Part shown: positions 27,857 to 37,834 of the stretch, in pieces
Layout: every line of letters begins with the position of its first letter
How positions within the stretch are numbered: position 1 is the stretch's first letter
Assembly: GCA_028284145.1 (NCBI GenBank)
Contig: JANQSH010000078.1
Coordinates: forward strand, 1-61,270
Direction: 5' to 3'
Length of the DNA: 61,270 nucleotides
DNA from: Planctomycetaceae bacterium
GTDB taxonomy: Bacteria; Planctomycetota; Planctomycetia; Planctomycetales; Planctomycetaceae
The notes under the pieces: model-generated
Told to the model about the DNA's origin: nothing
The model's input: the letters and a program-made list of their open reading frames with translations, nothing else
The model's database searches: none
Made by a program: the position numbers and the translations under genes

Positions 27857-28142
27857 TGGATTCATTGGTCTCACTCACCGGTTTTTCTTCAGACGAAAGT
27901 TCTTTATCAATCTGTCTTTGTGTAGAGGATGCCTTAAATTTGAGGTATCCCAAGTATAGACTGAAAAGCACAACAACGGTTCCCGTAGGACCAAAAATTA
28001 CAAGCCAAGGTGGGGTGTCAAGTATTTTCTCGACCGCCAATGCTACCCGCCACACTACAAATGCAACAGTCACACAAACTACCACAACACGAATGGTAGT
28101 ATGCCGTTCAACAATTTTGGCCCGTCTTTCTTTCCATGACAT
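27849..28142 (-). CDS. Small two-helix membrane protein, hypothetical
   Basis: 97 aa: basic N-terminus (MSWKERRAKIVERH), helix TIRVVVVCVTVAFVVWRVAL, a short loop, helix WLVIFGPTGTVVVLFSLYLG, then an acidic, Ser-rich tail. It overlaps the next membrane-protein gene by 8 bases, so the two likely act together. Composition is AT-rich compared with the exchanger gene upstream, hinting at acquisition by transfer. I do not recognise the family. Confidence 0.6.
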   Translation of the reverse strand: MSWKERRAKIVERHTTIRVVVVCVTVAFVVWRVALAVEKILDTPPWLVIFGPTGTVVVLFSLYLGYLKFKASSTQRQIDKELSSEEKPVSETNESND

Positions 28143-28319
28143 CCATCAATCATAATTTCAAGTCATCTTCAAATCCAACGAAAAAGGGCTTAGACAGCCT
28201 CATTTTACCCACATTTATTGTATGCAGTTTGACCTGGGCAATCTCCAGCAAGTTCCATGCCAATCGGAAATTCAAAATGCATCGCTGCCATCCATCATGT
28301 CCCGTGGTCGTTTGCTGCG

Positions 28320-29492
28320 TCAGCAACTCAAATTATGGAAAGCATGCTGCAGAATTTGCGTCTGCTCTTCGGACGCGGAAGGTTCCGGCAAATGGAAGAA
28401 CGCAATACCCAAAATGACGTACACCGCCAGCAACAGCAGGCCTTCCATCCAGTTGGAAACCCCGTCGTAGGCGACCAACCCGACAATCAGGACTGAAACA
28501 ATCACGGCCATTACTTCCATTGTGCTGAAGACGAGATCCAATCTGTGATGAAACATTGGCAGATAGCTGATGAAAACAAGCAGTGGTGCGACGAACAATA
28601 CGATTTGAATCGAAGAGCCAACGGCAATTTGATATGCCAATTCCATGTGGTTTTTCATCGCCACCAGAATGGCCGTGGAATGTTCCGCCGCATTGCCGAC
28701 GACGGCGACGATGATCACGCCGACAAAAATCTCCGACCAACCGAGGCTTTGCCGCGTCTCGGTAATCGCATGAACCAGAAATTCGCTGATCACCGCGATC
28801 CCGGTCGTGGCAGCAAGCAGCACGGCAATGGAAACCCATTGTGGCCAGAGACCTTCCACTTCTGCGAAATCGACACTCTTTTCGTCGTCCGTTTCCGCTT
28901 CATGGCCATGCCCAGCCGAGTAAAGGTGCTTATGTGTGATCAGACTGAAGACGAGCATCAACAGATATGACCCGAACAGGACGACGCAGATTTCGAGGCT
29001 GAGCGTTTTTTCCAAACTCAATTGATGGACCGTCAGATGCGTGTGGAACATTGCCGGGACGAGCAGCCCGACCGCCCCCAAAGCCAGGAGTGTGGCAGAC
29101 ATGCCGGCGGCGGTGGCGTTGAAAGTCTGACGCCGATGCTTCACGCCCCCGCACAAAAAACTGAGTCCGAGCACCAGCAGCACATTTCCCAGAATACTGC
29201 CGGTGATCGAAGCTTTGACGACACCAATCAGTCCTTCTTTCAACGCGACGATGGCGATGATCAATTCCGCCGCGTTGCCAAACGACGCATTCATCAATCC
29301 GCCAATTCCAGGACCGAGTCGATGGGCAATCATCTCCGTGCTTTTGCCCATCAATCCTGCTAACGGAATGATTGCCACGCAGGAGCAGACGAAAATGGTG
29401 ACAGGGTTGCCATGTGTGAAATGCAATCCTGCCGAAATCGGGACAAAGATCAGCAGCAGATTCAGCCAGCCGACCCTCTTCAGAAATTCCAT
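28320..29492 (-). CDS. Ca2+/H+ antiporter of the CaCA superfamily (CAX type)
   Basis: 390 aa, about eleven hydrophobic helices. Two alpha-repeats carry the ion-binding signature: GNAAELIIAIVALKEG in the first half and GNAAEHSTAILVAMKN in the second, both with the conserved Glu. An acidic, His-containing loop (HGHEAETDDEKSVDFAE) separates them, as in bacterial and plant CAX proteins. It exports Ca2+ from the cytosol using the proton gradient. It lies 52 bases after a PQQ-propeller gene on the same strand, probably as one transcript. Confidence 0.92.
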   Translation of the reverse strand: MEFLKRVGWLNLLLIFVPISAGLHFTHGNPVTIFVCSCVAIIPLAGLMGKSTEMIAHRLGPGIGGLMNASFGNAAELIIAIVALKEGLIGVVKASITGSILGNVLLVLGLSFLCGGVKHRRQTFNATAAGMSATLLALGAVGLLVPAMFHTHLTVHQLSLEKTLSLEICVVLFGSYLLMLVFSLITHKHLYSAGHGHEAETDDEKSVDFAEVEGLWPQWVSIAVLLAATTGIAVISEFLVHAITETRQSLGWSEIFVGVIIVAVVGNAAEHSTAILVAMKNHMELAYQIAVGSSIQIVLFVAPLLVFISYLPMFHHRLDLVFSTMEVMAVIVSVLIVGLVAYDGVSNWMEGLLLLAVYVILGIAFFHLPEPSASEEQTQILQHAFHNLSC

Positions 29493-29544
29493 CGTTGTCC
29501 GTTCCTGTTGTTATTCAGAATCATCGCAGAATTCACCGCCTGCT

Positions 29545-30858
29545 CTATTTTGCGAGGCGGTAACACATCAGCGTATCCTGCTCGCGCAAAAACAGTTTGT
29601 CTCCCACAACGACCGGATGAGCCCAGCACTTCCCTTTGATGACCGGTGGCGTGAACGCACCTCTCATATTGTATTTTTTCGGCGTTGCTTCGATGAGAAC
29701 CACCGGGCCAGATTCATAACGGAAGATGAGATGGCCATCGACATACATGACCGCTGCCGAGCCGCTCCCTTCCCCCCGGATGCCATCCCCCCAGACGACT
29801 TTGCCAGAACGCACTTCGATGCAGACGGGAAAACCTCTGCCGTGACCGCGACCGCAATAAATGTGGTCGCCCACTTTCACCATGCCACCATGATGGTTCT
29901 GCATCGTTTTGGCATTGAGGAAGTATTGTTCGGTCGCTTTCACGCCATTGCCTTCCGCCTCAAGTTTCAGCAATGCAGAACCTGTTCCATACCCGGACGA
30001 AACAAAGATATCGTCGCCGGAAGGAACGGGTGTCGGAATGTTGGCGGTCCTGTTGGCTACGCCGGTGTAGCTCCAGAGAACTTCACCGTTACTCGCCCGC
30101 ACGCCCATCACACCACCACCAAGCAGTTGTACATACTGTTTCACACCCGCTCCGTTGGAAACCACGATCGACGAATAACCGGCACCGGTCTTCTTCGGTT
30201 TTTTACCATCAGGTGTGATGAAATCAGGCATGGCAGCTTTCCAGACCAGCTCACCCGTCGTCCTGTTCAACGCAACAATTGCCGCGTACTTTCCGCCCGG
30301 GGTACAAAGGACCCAATCCCCATCTACCAGCGGCGATTCCGAATACCCCCAGCCGGACATCATCTTGCCACCGAATTCCTGGAAACTCTTCTTCCAGACA
30401 ACTGATCCGTCACTCACTTTCAGGCAGACGATCGAACCATCGGAAGGAACAGCGTAGAGGTGATCACCATCGACAGTTGGTGTCGTGCGAGAACCGCCGT
30501 AACCATGCTTCGGAATCGTATCGGTGACGGTGGTTGACCAGAGCTGACTGCCATCCTGTGCGCTCAATGCAATAATCGCCTGGCCATCGGAAAGATTGCC
30601 CGATGTAAAAATTTTTCCGTCAACGACCGAGACGCTTGCGTAACCTTTTCCCAGCCCTTCAACCTGCCACTCCAGTTTGGGCGGTTTGCTTTCCCAGTTG
30701 GTGTTTACCGAAGTCGCGGGAGAATGCCCATCACGATTGGGGCCACGCCATTGTGGCCACCCCGTCGGTGCCGCTGCAGAAGCATGGTTGATTGACAGCC
30801 CCACGAAGAGCAATGCGACAACGGGCAGGTTTCGGAATTGAGCGGGCAGGCGGATCAT
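29545..30858 (-). CDS. Exported PQQ-like beta-propeller protein
   Basis: 437 aa from the ATG at 30858, which has AGGAG seven bases upstream and gives a signal peptide (MIRLPAQFRNLPVVALLFVG...HASA). The mature part starts WPQWRGPNRDGHS, a common planctomycete opening, then several propeller blades with the W/A-x-D-G-x-(L/V) pattern (ALSAQDGSQLWS, CLKVSDGSVVWK, ALNRTTGELVWK, GVRASNGEVLWS). This is the BamB/PQQ-repeat class; there is no sign of a true quinoprotein dehydrogenase active site. Periplasmic. A longer frame to 30990 would add a non-signal leader. Confidence 0.88.
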   Translation of the reverse strand: MIRLPAQFRNLPVVALLFVGLSINHASAAAPTGWPQWRGPNRDGHSPATSVNTNWESKPPKLEWQVEGLGKGYASVSVVDGKIFTSGNLSDGQAIIALSAQDGSQLWSTTVTDTIPKHGYGGSRTTPTVDGDHLYAVPSDGSIVCLKVSDGSVVWKKSFQEFGGKMMSGWGYSESPLVDGDWVLCTPGGKYAAIVALNRTTGELVWKAAMPDFITPDGKKPKKTGAGYSSIVVSNGAGVKQYVQLLGGGVMGVRASNGEVLWSYTGVANRTANIPTPVPSGDDIFVSSGYGTGSALLKLEAEGNGVKATEQYFLNAKTMQNHHGGMVKVGDHIYCGRGHGRGFPVCIEVRSGKVVWGDGIRGEGSGSAAVMYVDGHLIFRYESGPVVLIEATPKKYNMRGAFTPPVIKGKCWAHPVVVGDKLFLREQDTLMCYRLAK

Positions 30859-31127
30859 CGCGGGACTCCTCATCAGGTGGGACAACATGCCGGCAGATGC
30901 GAATCGGAACGATTTGCGGACTGGTGATTGCGATGATTCAGGCATCGATACAGCCACATCGTTGTTCGTGTTCAAGTCGTTCGTGTTCAAAGTGTACTCA
31001 ACACCGAAAACGACCGCAAACGCGCGGCGGCATGTTGCTGGAGATTCACTCTCGGAGCAACGTGGAATTCAACATGCGCGATGTAGCAGAAAGCGATGTT
31101 GATATCTAAGAGCGGGCGTCATGCAAT

Positions 31128-34097
31128 TCAGGGCAGGTGGCGGGGAGTTGCACTGCGGGCGGTCGTTTCTTCCCCACGACGATTGACCGATGCGGGAATA
31201 TTGGGAATGTATTCCAGGTCCGCACCGGCATCGGAACCATCGGTTGCCCCTTCAATGGCCGGGTTTGGGAATTCCTCGCGCGTAAACAGCGTGAAATCGG
31301 TCGGCTGAACTTTGATTAACTCGTCGATCAACCAGGAGGTCTTCCACTGAATCATTCCCCGCCTGGAACCATTCACATCGTATTCAGCCACGAAGTCGGT
31401 GAAATCAAGTTCCTCCGTCTCGACCGACTCCGTTGTATCCTGTCCGACGATCATCATACGGAATGTCTCGAACTGGTCGTAGTAGTTGTTTTGCCCCTGC
31501 CAGACAACCTGCCTCCGCAAATCCTGCATATCGCTACCACGAAGTTTCATCAACTCGTGTGTTGTGTTCGTTGAGAAAATGTTATTACGGGCAGCGACGT
31601 TGATTTTCAGCAGGTCGCGCGAAGGCATGCGTCCGGAATCCAGCGCAATCAACCCCTCTCCGGTCACACAGGTCAGGTCTTCAAGCGTCAGCTTGAGGAT
31701 CGCATCGCCGGGCGATTCATCGTTACCGGTGAGATTGACCAGAGATTCTTCGAGAACAACGAGCGAATTCCGCATATCGATGGAAACCGGAATCGCCGTC
31801 TTTACAGAAAAACCGTCGCTGATCGACCGAATGAACGATTTCTCAATCGAGATTTCCGCCGCACGGGACGACTCAATTTTGCCATCACCCATGCCTGGCG
31901 CAAGATCGATTTTGGAAACATCCCCCCCCAAAGTCGAACCAAGATCAAACAGCGCAGCCGGGCGAGCGCTGGTGTTGTTCAATGCGATACTCACACCCTG
32001 CAAACGAATTGAATGTCCGCCATTGGTGAAGAACAACGCCCATTGATCCCCTTCAGCAAGTGGGACCGATTCGTCGACCGTGATATCCAGATCGATATTG
32101 ATCAGCGCGACGGATGCGTTCTCCAACTGAATGAAACGGACATCAAAACTGTCAGGCGAATCGTTCGGTTCGCGTCGAAAGGTAATCGTTGGGCGGTAAT
32201 CCTTCGCCGCGCGAATGGTGATTTTCTTATTGGCAATGCGGATTGGCTTTTCGCTCGTACTCCGGCGACCGTTGTAGCGCAACTCGATAATGTCGCCATC
32301 CTTTGCATCGTTGCAGGCAGCCTCCAATGTCGGGTAGGGTGACGGAGCGGCTTCCCCATTGGTGTCCAGCACGGCAATGGCCGGCAGATTTTCGACTGTT
32401 GCCTCGGGAAGCGGGTTCTTCAATTCGGGTGGCTCGGTGGTTTCCGTTGTCGCAGGGGGGGCGGTTCGGGCAACAGTCGTCCCCGGGCCATTGTCTTTGT
32501 CGGTAGCCGGGCTGTTGTCCTGCCCCTTCTCCGCTTCGGATGCCGTTGTCGTTCCTCCTGCTGAAGCGTTGTCTGGCGGATCGTTCGGAGCCGCATTCAC
32601 GACGTTTTCATTCGACTGGACATTGGCATTTTCCGACGGTCTGGTGTTGGTCCCGACCGCGCTGGGCGGTTGATCATTCCCTTTCTCGGCTTTGGAGGCC
32701 TTGGGGTTGCCAGAAACAGTTGGCGGGTTATTGCCGACAGGTGCAACGCTTCCCGGCTGATCAATGTCGGGAACAGGCTGCGTGAGTTCATCGCCACTTT
32801 TTTCGACATTTCCGGCAGCGTATGGGTTTCTGGGACCACTGTCAGCCTTCTGTTCAGCCATGTTGGATGGTGCGGTACCAGGCGTGTCAGCACCAATTGA
32901 TGGGAATCGTTCGAGTAACAACACGATCAGCAGCAGGGCACCAGCGGTTGCCATCCAGCCAAGATGCTTTTCCCAGAATCGCAGTCCTTCATCTCGACCG
33001 GAATGCCAGACCAGCCCCTCCGGATTGACTCCCCGCAGCCCCATCGCACGTACCACCTGCATCAGATCACGAATAAGCAAATCGGGCGTAGCGTAGCGGC
33101 TTTTGGGATCACTCGCCATCATTTTCCGCACGATGTGTGACAACTGCGGAGGAACCTGACGATTTCGTTTGGCGGGATCCGGTGCCTGTTTCCCCTGATG
33201 ATCCAGCAGCTTCTGCAGGACCGTCCCTTCCGGGTAAGGGGGCTCACCCGTCAGCATGTGGTATAACGTGCAGCCAAGTGAGTAGATGTCACTCCGCACG
33301 TCGACATTCCGCGGATCTTTCGCCTGCTCAGGAGAGATATAGTCAAATGTTCCCAGCGTCGTTCCGGCAACTGTCAGATCGCCAACTGAGTCGGTACTTT
33401 TCTTCCGAGCCAACCCCAGGTCCACCAGCTTGGCGCGGCCTTGAGGTGTGATGATGATGTTGGATGGTTTGATGTCGCGATGCACAACGCCGTTGGCGTC
33501 GGTGTGGTTCAGTGCCCAGGCGATCTGCAGCGTGTAGTTGACAGCATCTGCCGGATCGAGCCGACCATGCTCCTGTATCAATTCCCGAATGTTGTTACCA
33601 GTCACATATTCATAAGCGATAAACGGCAGGCCGTGATCCTCACCCACATAGAAGACACGGGCGATGTTCTCGTGATCCAGACGAGCTGCAGAACAGGCTT
33701 CATTCTGGAATCGACTGACGGTGGCCGGATCGCCGGTCGTATCGGACGTGAGAACTTTCAACGCAACCGAACGCTTCAGGCGTTCGTCGGTCGCTTTGAA
33801 GACACTCCCCATGCCGCCCGCACCGATCCGCGACTCGACGATGAAATGGTCGAAACGAATACCAGCAACACCTTGATCAGACTGATCGAGTTCTGCGGGA
33901 AAGAGCCGTCGCCAAATACTCTGAGCCGGACCTTCACCATGAATGCTCGACCCTCCCTGTCTGGATTCGGTCCGGATGACAGTCTTGGGGCCACTGTTAT
34001 CTTGCGTAGAGACCTTCCCTGACCCCAGACTCCCGGAGAGAAATTCAGGAATCGGTCGAGAAGCACCTGAATGGGATGAACCACCACTTGATGACAT
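31128..34097 (-). CDS. Transmembrane Ser/Thr kinase with C-terminal beta-helix ectodomain
   Basis: 989 aa. Residues 1-80 are Ser/Gly-rich. Residues 81-350 are a PknB-type kinase: GAGGMGSVF (92-100), Lys114, HRDIKPSN (206-213), DLG in place of DFG (226-228) and SPE (255-257). One helix lies at about 380-396 (WMATAGALLLIVLLL). A long Pro/Asn/Asp-rich linker (400-565) leads to a 400-residue domain with DAKDGDIIELRYNG and repeated short strands (IRLQGVSIALNN, VSIDMRNSLVVLEES), the pattern of a right-handed beta-helix. Topology puts the kinase inside and the beta-helix outside, so it may sense a wall or polysaccharide ligand. Kinase secure, beta-helix inferred. Confidence 0.9.
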   Translation of the reverse strand: MSSSGGSSHSGASRPIPEFLSGSLGSGKVSTQDNSGPKTVIRTESRQGGSSIHGEGPAQSIWRRLFPAELDQSDQGVAGIRFDHFIVESRIGAGGMGSVFKATDERLKRSVALKVLTSDTTGDPATVSRFQNEACSAARLDHENIARVFYVGEDHGLPFIAYEYVTGNNIRELIQEHGRLDPADAVNYTLQIAWALNHTDANGVVHRDIKPSNIIITPQGRAKLVDLGLARKKSTDSVGDLTVAGTTLGTFDYISPEQAKDPRNVDVRSDIYSLGCTLYHMLTGEPPYPEGTVLQKLLDHQGKQAPDPAKRNRQVPPQLSHIVRKMMASDPKSRYATPDLLIRDLMQVVRAMGLRGVNPEGLVWHSGRDEGLRFWEKHLGWMATAGALLLIVLLLERFPSIGADTPGTAPSNMAEQKADSGPRNPYAAGNVEKSGDELTQPVPDIDQPGSVAPVGNNPPTVSGNPKASKAEKGNDQPPSAVGTNTRPSENANVQSNENVVNAAPNDPPDNASAGGTTTASEAEKGQDNSPATDKDNGPGTTVARTAPPATTETTEPPELKNPLPEATVENLPAIAVLDTNGEAAPSPYPTLEAACNDAKDGDIIELRYNGRRSTSEKPIRIANKKITIRAAKDYRPTITFRREPNDSPDSFDVRFIQLENASVALINIDLDITVDESVPLAEGDQWALFFTNGGHSIRLQGVSIALNNTSARPAALFDLGSTLGGDVSKIDLAPGMGDGKIESSRAAEISIEKSFIRSISDGFSVKTAIPVSIDMRNSLVVLEESLVNLTGNDESPGDAILKLTLEDLTCVTGEGLIALDSGRMPSRDLLKINVAARNNIFSTNTTHELMKLRGSDMQDLRRQVVWQGQNNYYDQFETFRMMIVGQDTTESVETEELDFTDFVAEYDVNGSRRGMIQWKTSWLIDELIKVQPTDFTLFTREEFPNPAIEGATDGSDAGADLEYIPNIPASVNRRGEETTARSATPRHLP

Positions 34098-34324
34098 GAA
34101 GACTCAATAAATTCCGACGCCAGGTCGGCGCGATGCAGAGCCATTCCCGCACCGAGACGATGGACGCTCAATAGTTTTTCACACCCCCCGGTTCTGAGTG
34201 ATCCGGATGATGTCGATCGATTATCTTTGTACGGCAAGGGGGAATAAAGGCGACGAGAAAAAGTGGGAAACTTCTGCCGCCCGAATCTGATATCGCTCAG
34301 CCGAATGGCGATGTTGAATCGAAT

Positions 34325-34633
34325 TCAGACATTATCAATGATTTTGAGAACACCCCCGTTGATTGCCTGGAAATACTGTTCCAGATTCTTACAGAGATCG
34401 CGTGTGAATTCTCCGCTCTCAAGAACCTGCGCTGCAAGGTTGCGAACTGTCACGACTTTCACTTCACCCTGCGAGCGCCCTGTCCCTGTTTTGTTGACAT
34501 GAACCAGGCCACGAAGGTTTTCGATTTTGGGGATCATATTCCGTTCCAGGTGATCCAGCAGCTCGCGCGTTTCCCGTTCCGCTTCTGTAAACTGTTCGCG
34601 GAGCGTTAACTCATTAACTGGTCGTTTCGCCAC
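34325..34633 (-). CDS. Small hypothetical protein
   Basis: 102 aa, MAKRPVNELTLREQF. Alpha-helical, charged, with a heptad-like stretch in the first half (EAERETRELLDHLERNMIPKIENL) and no membrane helix. It is not a family I recognise. It lies between the start of the beta-helix kinase and a divergent phosphoesterase gene. The balanced composition and ATG start favour a real gene over chance. Confidence 0.55.
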   Translation of the reverse strand: MAKRPVNELTLREQFTEAERETRELLDHLERNMIPKIENLRGLVHVNKTGTGRSQGEVKVVTVRNLAAQVLESGEFTRDLCKNLEQYFQAINGGVLKIIDNV

Positions 34634-34815
34634 TGGCTCCCCTTCAATTCTCTGTTCTCACATGTGTATTATAGGATGATTCACGCGTACACAGCGAGAC
34701 GATTTTGCTCAATCCGCAACATTTTGACGCAGGTTTCTGTTTTGCGGTTCCCTCGAATTCGATCGTTTGTGGGCTTGACCATCAGATTCTGGAACTCCAT
34801 TCGACATAGACTTTT

Positions 34816-35538
34816 ATGAAAATCCTTCTGCTGGCGGATATCCATTCCAATTGGCCCGCATTGGCCGCAATTCACGAGTCATTCGACGCCTGCCTGTTTG
34901 TCGGCGATCTCGTTGAATATGGTACCGATCCCGTTCCCTGCATTGAATGGGCAAGGGAAAATGTGACCGCCGGAGTGAGAGGCAACCACGATCATGCCGT
35001 CGCACAGAGAATTCCCACACGCGATGGAAAGGGCTTCAAACGTCTCGCGGATGCCACACGCCCCTTGCATTGGGACCTTCTCGACGGGACGAATCTCCAT
35101 TACCTGGCTCGACTTGCAGTCAACAAACGGGTGACTCTCGGCGGACAGACGTTTCACCTGGTCCATGCCACGCCACGCGATCCACTCAACGAGTACTTGA
35201 CGAACAATCCCTCGGGCTGGGCTGACCGTCTGGACAACAACGATGCCGACTTTGTCTGCGTAGGGCACACACATCTCCCATTTCATATCGAACTGGACGA
35301 CCAGCAGGTGATCAATCCTGGCAGTGTTGGACAGCCGCGAGATGGAGATCCACGGGCATCTTACGCGGTTATCGAAGATGGAAAGGTTGAACTTCGTCGA
35401 GTGGAATACGATATCGATTTGACGCTCAATCAGATGCGCAAGACGGGTCTTGAAGATTGGGTTCTTGAATTGACCGAGGCCGTTCTCCGCACTGGTGGCA
35501 GGATCTACGATCAACTCACGTCCGAGTCCACCGATTGA
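34816..35538 (+). CDS. Metallophosphoesterase, YfcE-like
   Basis: 240 aa. Calcineurin-type metal-binding motifs appear in order: DIHSN (8-12), GDLVEYG, GNHDHA and GHTHLPF. The short N-terminus and compact size fit YfcE/MJ0936-like phosphodiesterases that cleave small phosphodiesters with two metal ions. It is cytosolic, as there is no signal peptide. It stands alone with an upstream divergent gene; the substrate cannot be told. Confidence 0.9.
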   Translation: MKILLLADIHSNWPALAAIHESFDACLFVGDLVEYGTDPVPCIEWARENVTAGVRGNHDHAVAQRIPTRDGKGFKRLADATRPLHWDLLDGTNLHYLARLAVNKRVTLGGQTFHLVHATPRDPLNEYLTNNPSGWADRLDNNDADFVCVGHTHLPFHIELDDQQVINPGSVGQPRDGDPRASYAVIEDGKVELRRVEYDIDLTLNQMRKTGLEDWVLELTEAVLRTGGRIYDQLTSESTD

Positions 35539-35962
35539 TGAATGGCCACCACGACGGAATCGGTTGGACATCTGACGTTTGTATCGGTTTTGCAGATTGT
35601 TCGCCACATCCGACTGTCACATCGAGATATGCCATAACATGAAATGCAACATACAGTAAAGTCCTCATGCCACGCACCGTCATGCAAATTTTCCCGTTTT
35701 GGATTTGAGAAACCAGGACGCGACGCGGTAAAATAAAAATTGTTTCAATTGTTTGTTCGCAATCCATTCTTTCTGCACGTCCGTTCGTTCCGATTGCGGG
35801 ACATTCCGTCTCGTGTTCGCATAGAAAACGACAATAATTCGACCAGTATCTCGATACCACCTGTTGGCAGGTCCACCGGTGTACGGGATGGTGTGTCGGA
35901 TTCGTCGACTCTGGATTGAATGCTGAGTGAACAAGACAGGTTATCGTTTGGGAGCAGATAAG
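35539..35962. other. Intergenic region without a recognised gene
   Basis: About 420 bases, AT-richer in the middle (aaaataaaaattg). No convincing gene or strong hairpin. The promoter of the CBS gene should lie near its right end; ggag at 35951-35954 is its ribosome binding site. Confidence 0.3.
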
Positions 35963-36445
35963 ATGAATCGTCCATTGATGGCAAAAGACTTCATGGTCAC
36001 GAGACTGGTGACACTCTCACCCAATCTGGATGTGTACGATGCAATCAACATGCTTTTGAGCAACAAGATCTCTGGTGCGCCGGTGATCGACGAGGATCGA
36101 AACCTGTTGGGCGTATTGTCGGAACGATGTTGCATGCGGGTGTTGATCGATGCCGCCTACGAAAACATGCCAACCACCGAAGTCCATTCCTTCATGGTTC
36201 GGGATGTCCCGACGATTACCGAAGAGACAGACCTCCTGAGCATCGCGCAGATGTTTTACGATTCGACCGCCCGGCGTTTGCCGGTTGTCCGAGACGGAAA
36301 ACTGGTTGGGCAGGTCAGTCGACGTGACATCCTTGCTGCGATTCAGAAACTTCATTCGATCGCCCCCTCGGATGTTGGGCAATCCAGGAGCGATCTGCTA
36401 TACCTCAGTTCTCTGGTGGAACGGAACGAAGCGCCGATTTCCTGA
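35963..36445 (+). CDS. CBS domain-pair protein
   Basis: 160 aa from the ATG at 35963 (MNRPLMAKDFM), chosen for the ggag eight bases upstream. Two CBS motifs are clear: KDFMVTRLVTLSPNLDVYDAINML with ISGAPVIDEDRNLLGVLSER, and VRDVPTITEETDLLSIAQMF with RLPVVRDGKLVGQVSRRDIL. Such pairs bind adenosyl ligands and often regulate partners. No catalytic domain is attached and the partner is unknown. Cytosolic. Confidence 0.9.
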   Translation: MNRPLMAKDFMVTRLVTLSPNLDVYDAINMLLSNKISGAPVIDEDRNLLGVLSERCCMRVLIDAAYENMPTTEVHSFMVRDVPTITEETDLLSIAQMFYDSTARRLPVVRDGKLVGQVSRRDILAAIQKLHSIAPSDVGQSRSDLLYLSSLVERNEAPIS

Positions 36446-36584
36446 GACTTCATCTCATCTATTACACTTTAATATCGTGATGGTGCAATTCGTGTTCGCT
36501 TGCCTGCAGGCAATGTTTTTGCTGGTCGGGTGAATTGTTTTTGCCGATCAACAGGTTGCGCCAGACCAGTCCGGGGAATTTCAG

Positions 36585-37319
36585 GTGCCCAGCACGCTCA
36601 TTGTTATTCCCGCCTTCAATGAAGAGGCGGCGCTCGCCACGACGATCGATAATCTACAGTTCCTGTCCGATGATTATGAAGTTCTCATCGTCAACGATGG
36701 TTCCGCAGATCAAACGCGATCCATTGCCGAATCGACGAAAACGTCGAGTCGGCTGAAAGTGCACGTCCTGTCGCTTGCGATCAACTGTGGCATTGGTGTC
36801 GCGGTTCAAACCGGTTACCTTTTCGCCGTCCGACAGGGTCTCTATCAATACGTCATTCAGTTCGATGCGGACGGACAGCACCCCGCCGAAGATATTCCAC
36901 GGCTGGTGGAAGCGTGCGAATCGCAGGGGCTGGATCTGTGTGTCGGTTCCCGATTTCTCGATCTGAAACGGAGCGGGTATCGCTCGACATTCCTGAGGAG
37001 AATGGGAATCCGGTTTTTCGCACGTTTGGTCTCCGGCCTTTCTCGCACGAAAGTCACCGACCCCACCAGTGGTTTCCGCTGTGCTGGTCCTCGGGCATGG
37101 AAAGCATTCGCGCGCCGGTATCCCGATGATTATCCCGAGCCGGAAACGCTTTTCTGGTGCGCCCGACACCGTATGAAAGTGGGCGAGCTTGCCGTCTCCA
37201 TGTCCGCCCGACAGGGAGGCATTTCATCCATTCGCATTAAACACAGCGTGTACTACATGCTGAAAGTGACCATCGCCATATTTGTGGATCGTATTCGCCG
37301 CAAGGAGCCTCTCCAATGA
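36585..37319 (+). CDS. Glycosyltransferase family 2
   Basis: 244 aa starting with GTG at 36585, preceded by ggggaa. GT-A features: IVIPAFNEEAAL at the start, NDGSADQT for nucleotide-sugar binding, DADGQHP as the D-x-D metal site and a late region with PEPETLFWCARHRMKVGEL. The type resembles dolichol/polyprenol-phosphate mannosyl- or glucosyltransferases. It overlaps the next gene by 4 bases (ATGA), a DUF2304 protein, a common pairing; the pair likely hands sugars to a lipid carrier at the membrane. Confidence 0.92.
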   Translation: MPSTLIVIPAFNEEAALATTIDNLQFLSDDYEVLIVNDGSADQTRSIAESTKTSSRLKVHVLSLAINCGIGVAVQTGYLFAVRQGLYQYVIQFDADGQHPAEDIPRLVEACESQGLDLCVGSRFLDLKRSGYRSTFLRRMGIRFFARLVSGLSRTKVTDPTSGFRCAGPRAWKAFARRYPDDYPEPETLFWCARHRMKVGELAVSMSARQGGISSIRIKHSVYYMLKVTIAIFVDRIRRKEPLQ

Positions 37320-37711
37320 CTGCCGAACGCCTGATGCTGTTGGCCGCCATCCTCGCATTTCTGCTGACGATTGAATTTGTACGCAAACGAACATTGCGGG
37401 AAAAGTACGCGGTTGCCTGGTTGCTGGTCGCAACCGGTCTGCTGATTCTGGGCGTCTTCCCGCAGTTGATTATGCTGATTGCGGACCAGGCACGTCTGGC
37501 TTACCCGTCAGCCGTGTTGTTTGCCACGTTGGGTATGATCTATGTCTTTTCGATGTCGGTTTCAGTGTCACTTTCACGCCGCAGACATGCTTCGCTGAAA
37601 CTGACACAGGAAGTCGCGTTGCTCCGATATGAATTGGAAACCCTTCGCGCACAAATTGACGGTCGAACAAACGTGGCAGACCACGAATCGACCGAATCGG
37701 GTTCGGCGTGA
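37316..37711 (+). CDS. DUF2304 domain-containing membrane protein
   Basis: 131 aa. Three hydrophobic segments: LMLLAAILAFLLTIEFV, VAWLLVATGLLILGVF and YPSAVLFATLGMIYVFSMS. Between the first two, RKRTLREKYAVAWLL matches the family's conserved basic-aromatic turn. A helical charged tail follows. It begins inside the stop of the GT2 gene (ATGA overlap), so the two are coupled. Its role is unknown but it is probably a membrane partner of the glycosyltransferase. Confidence 0.88.
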   Translation: MTAERLMLLAAILAFLLTIEFVRKRTLREKYAVAWLLVATGLLILGVFPQLIMLIADQARLAYPSAVLFATLGMIYVFSMSVSVSLSRRRHASLKLTQEVALLRYELETLRAQIDGRTNVADHESTESGSA

Positions 37712-37726
37712 TGAGAAATGTTTCTG

Positions 37727-37834
37727 GAGCAGTTTCCCTTTTCGTGTGACGGTTCTCGCTCGTGGGAGTCTGCGTTTGGCAGGCCAAAAGACGATTTTCG
37801 CGCCACAGCGCCACAGGAAGAGCGGAATACGCTC
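37727..37834 (+). repeat. Dispersed 98-bp repeat, copy F
   Basis: 108 bases, longer than others because of a small internal duplication (gcgccacagcgccaca). The right-end palindrome has one mismatch (gagcggaatacgctc). Its last base at 37834 is the G of the TAG stop of the minus-strand SH3 gene. Confidence 0.85.
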
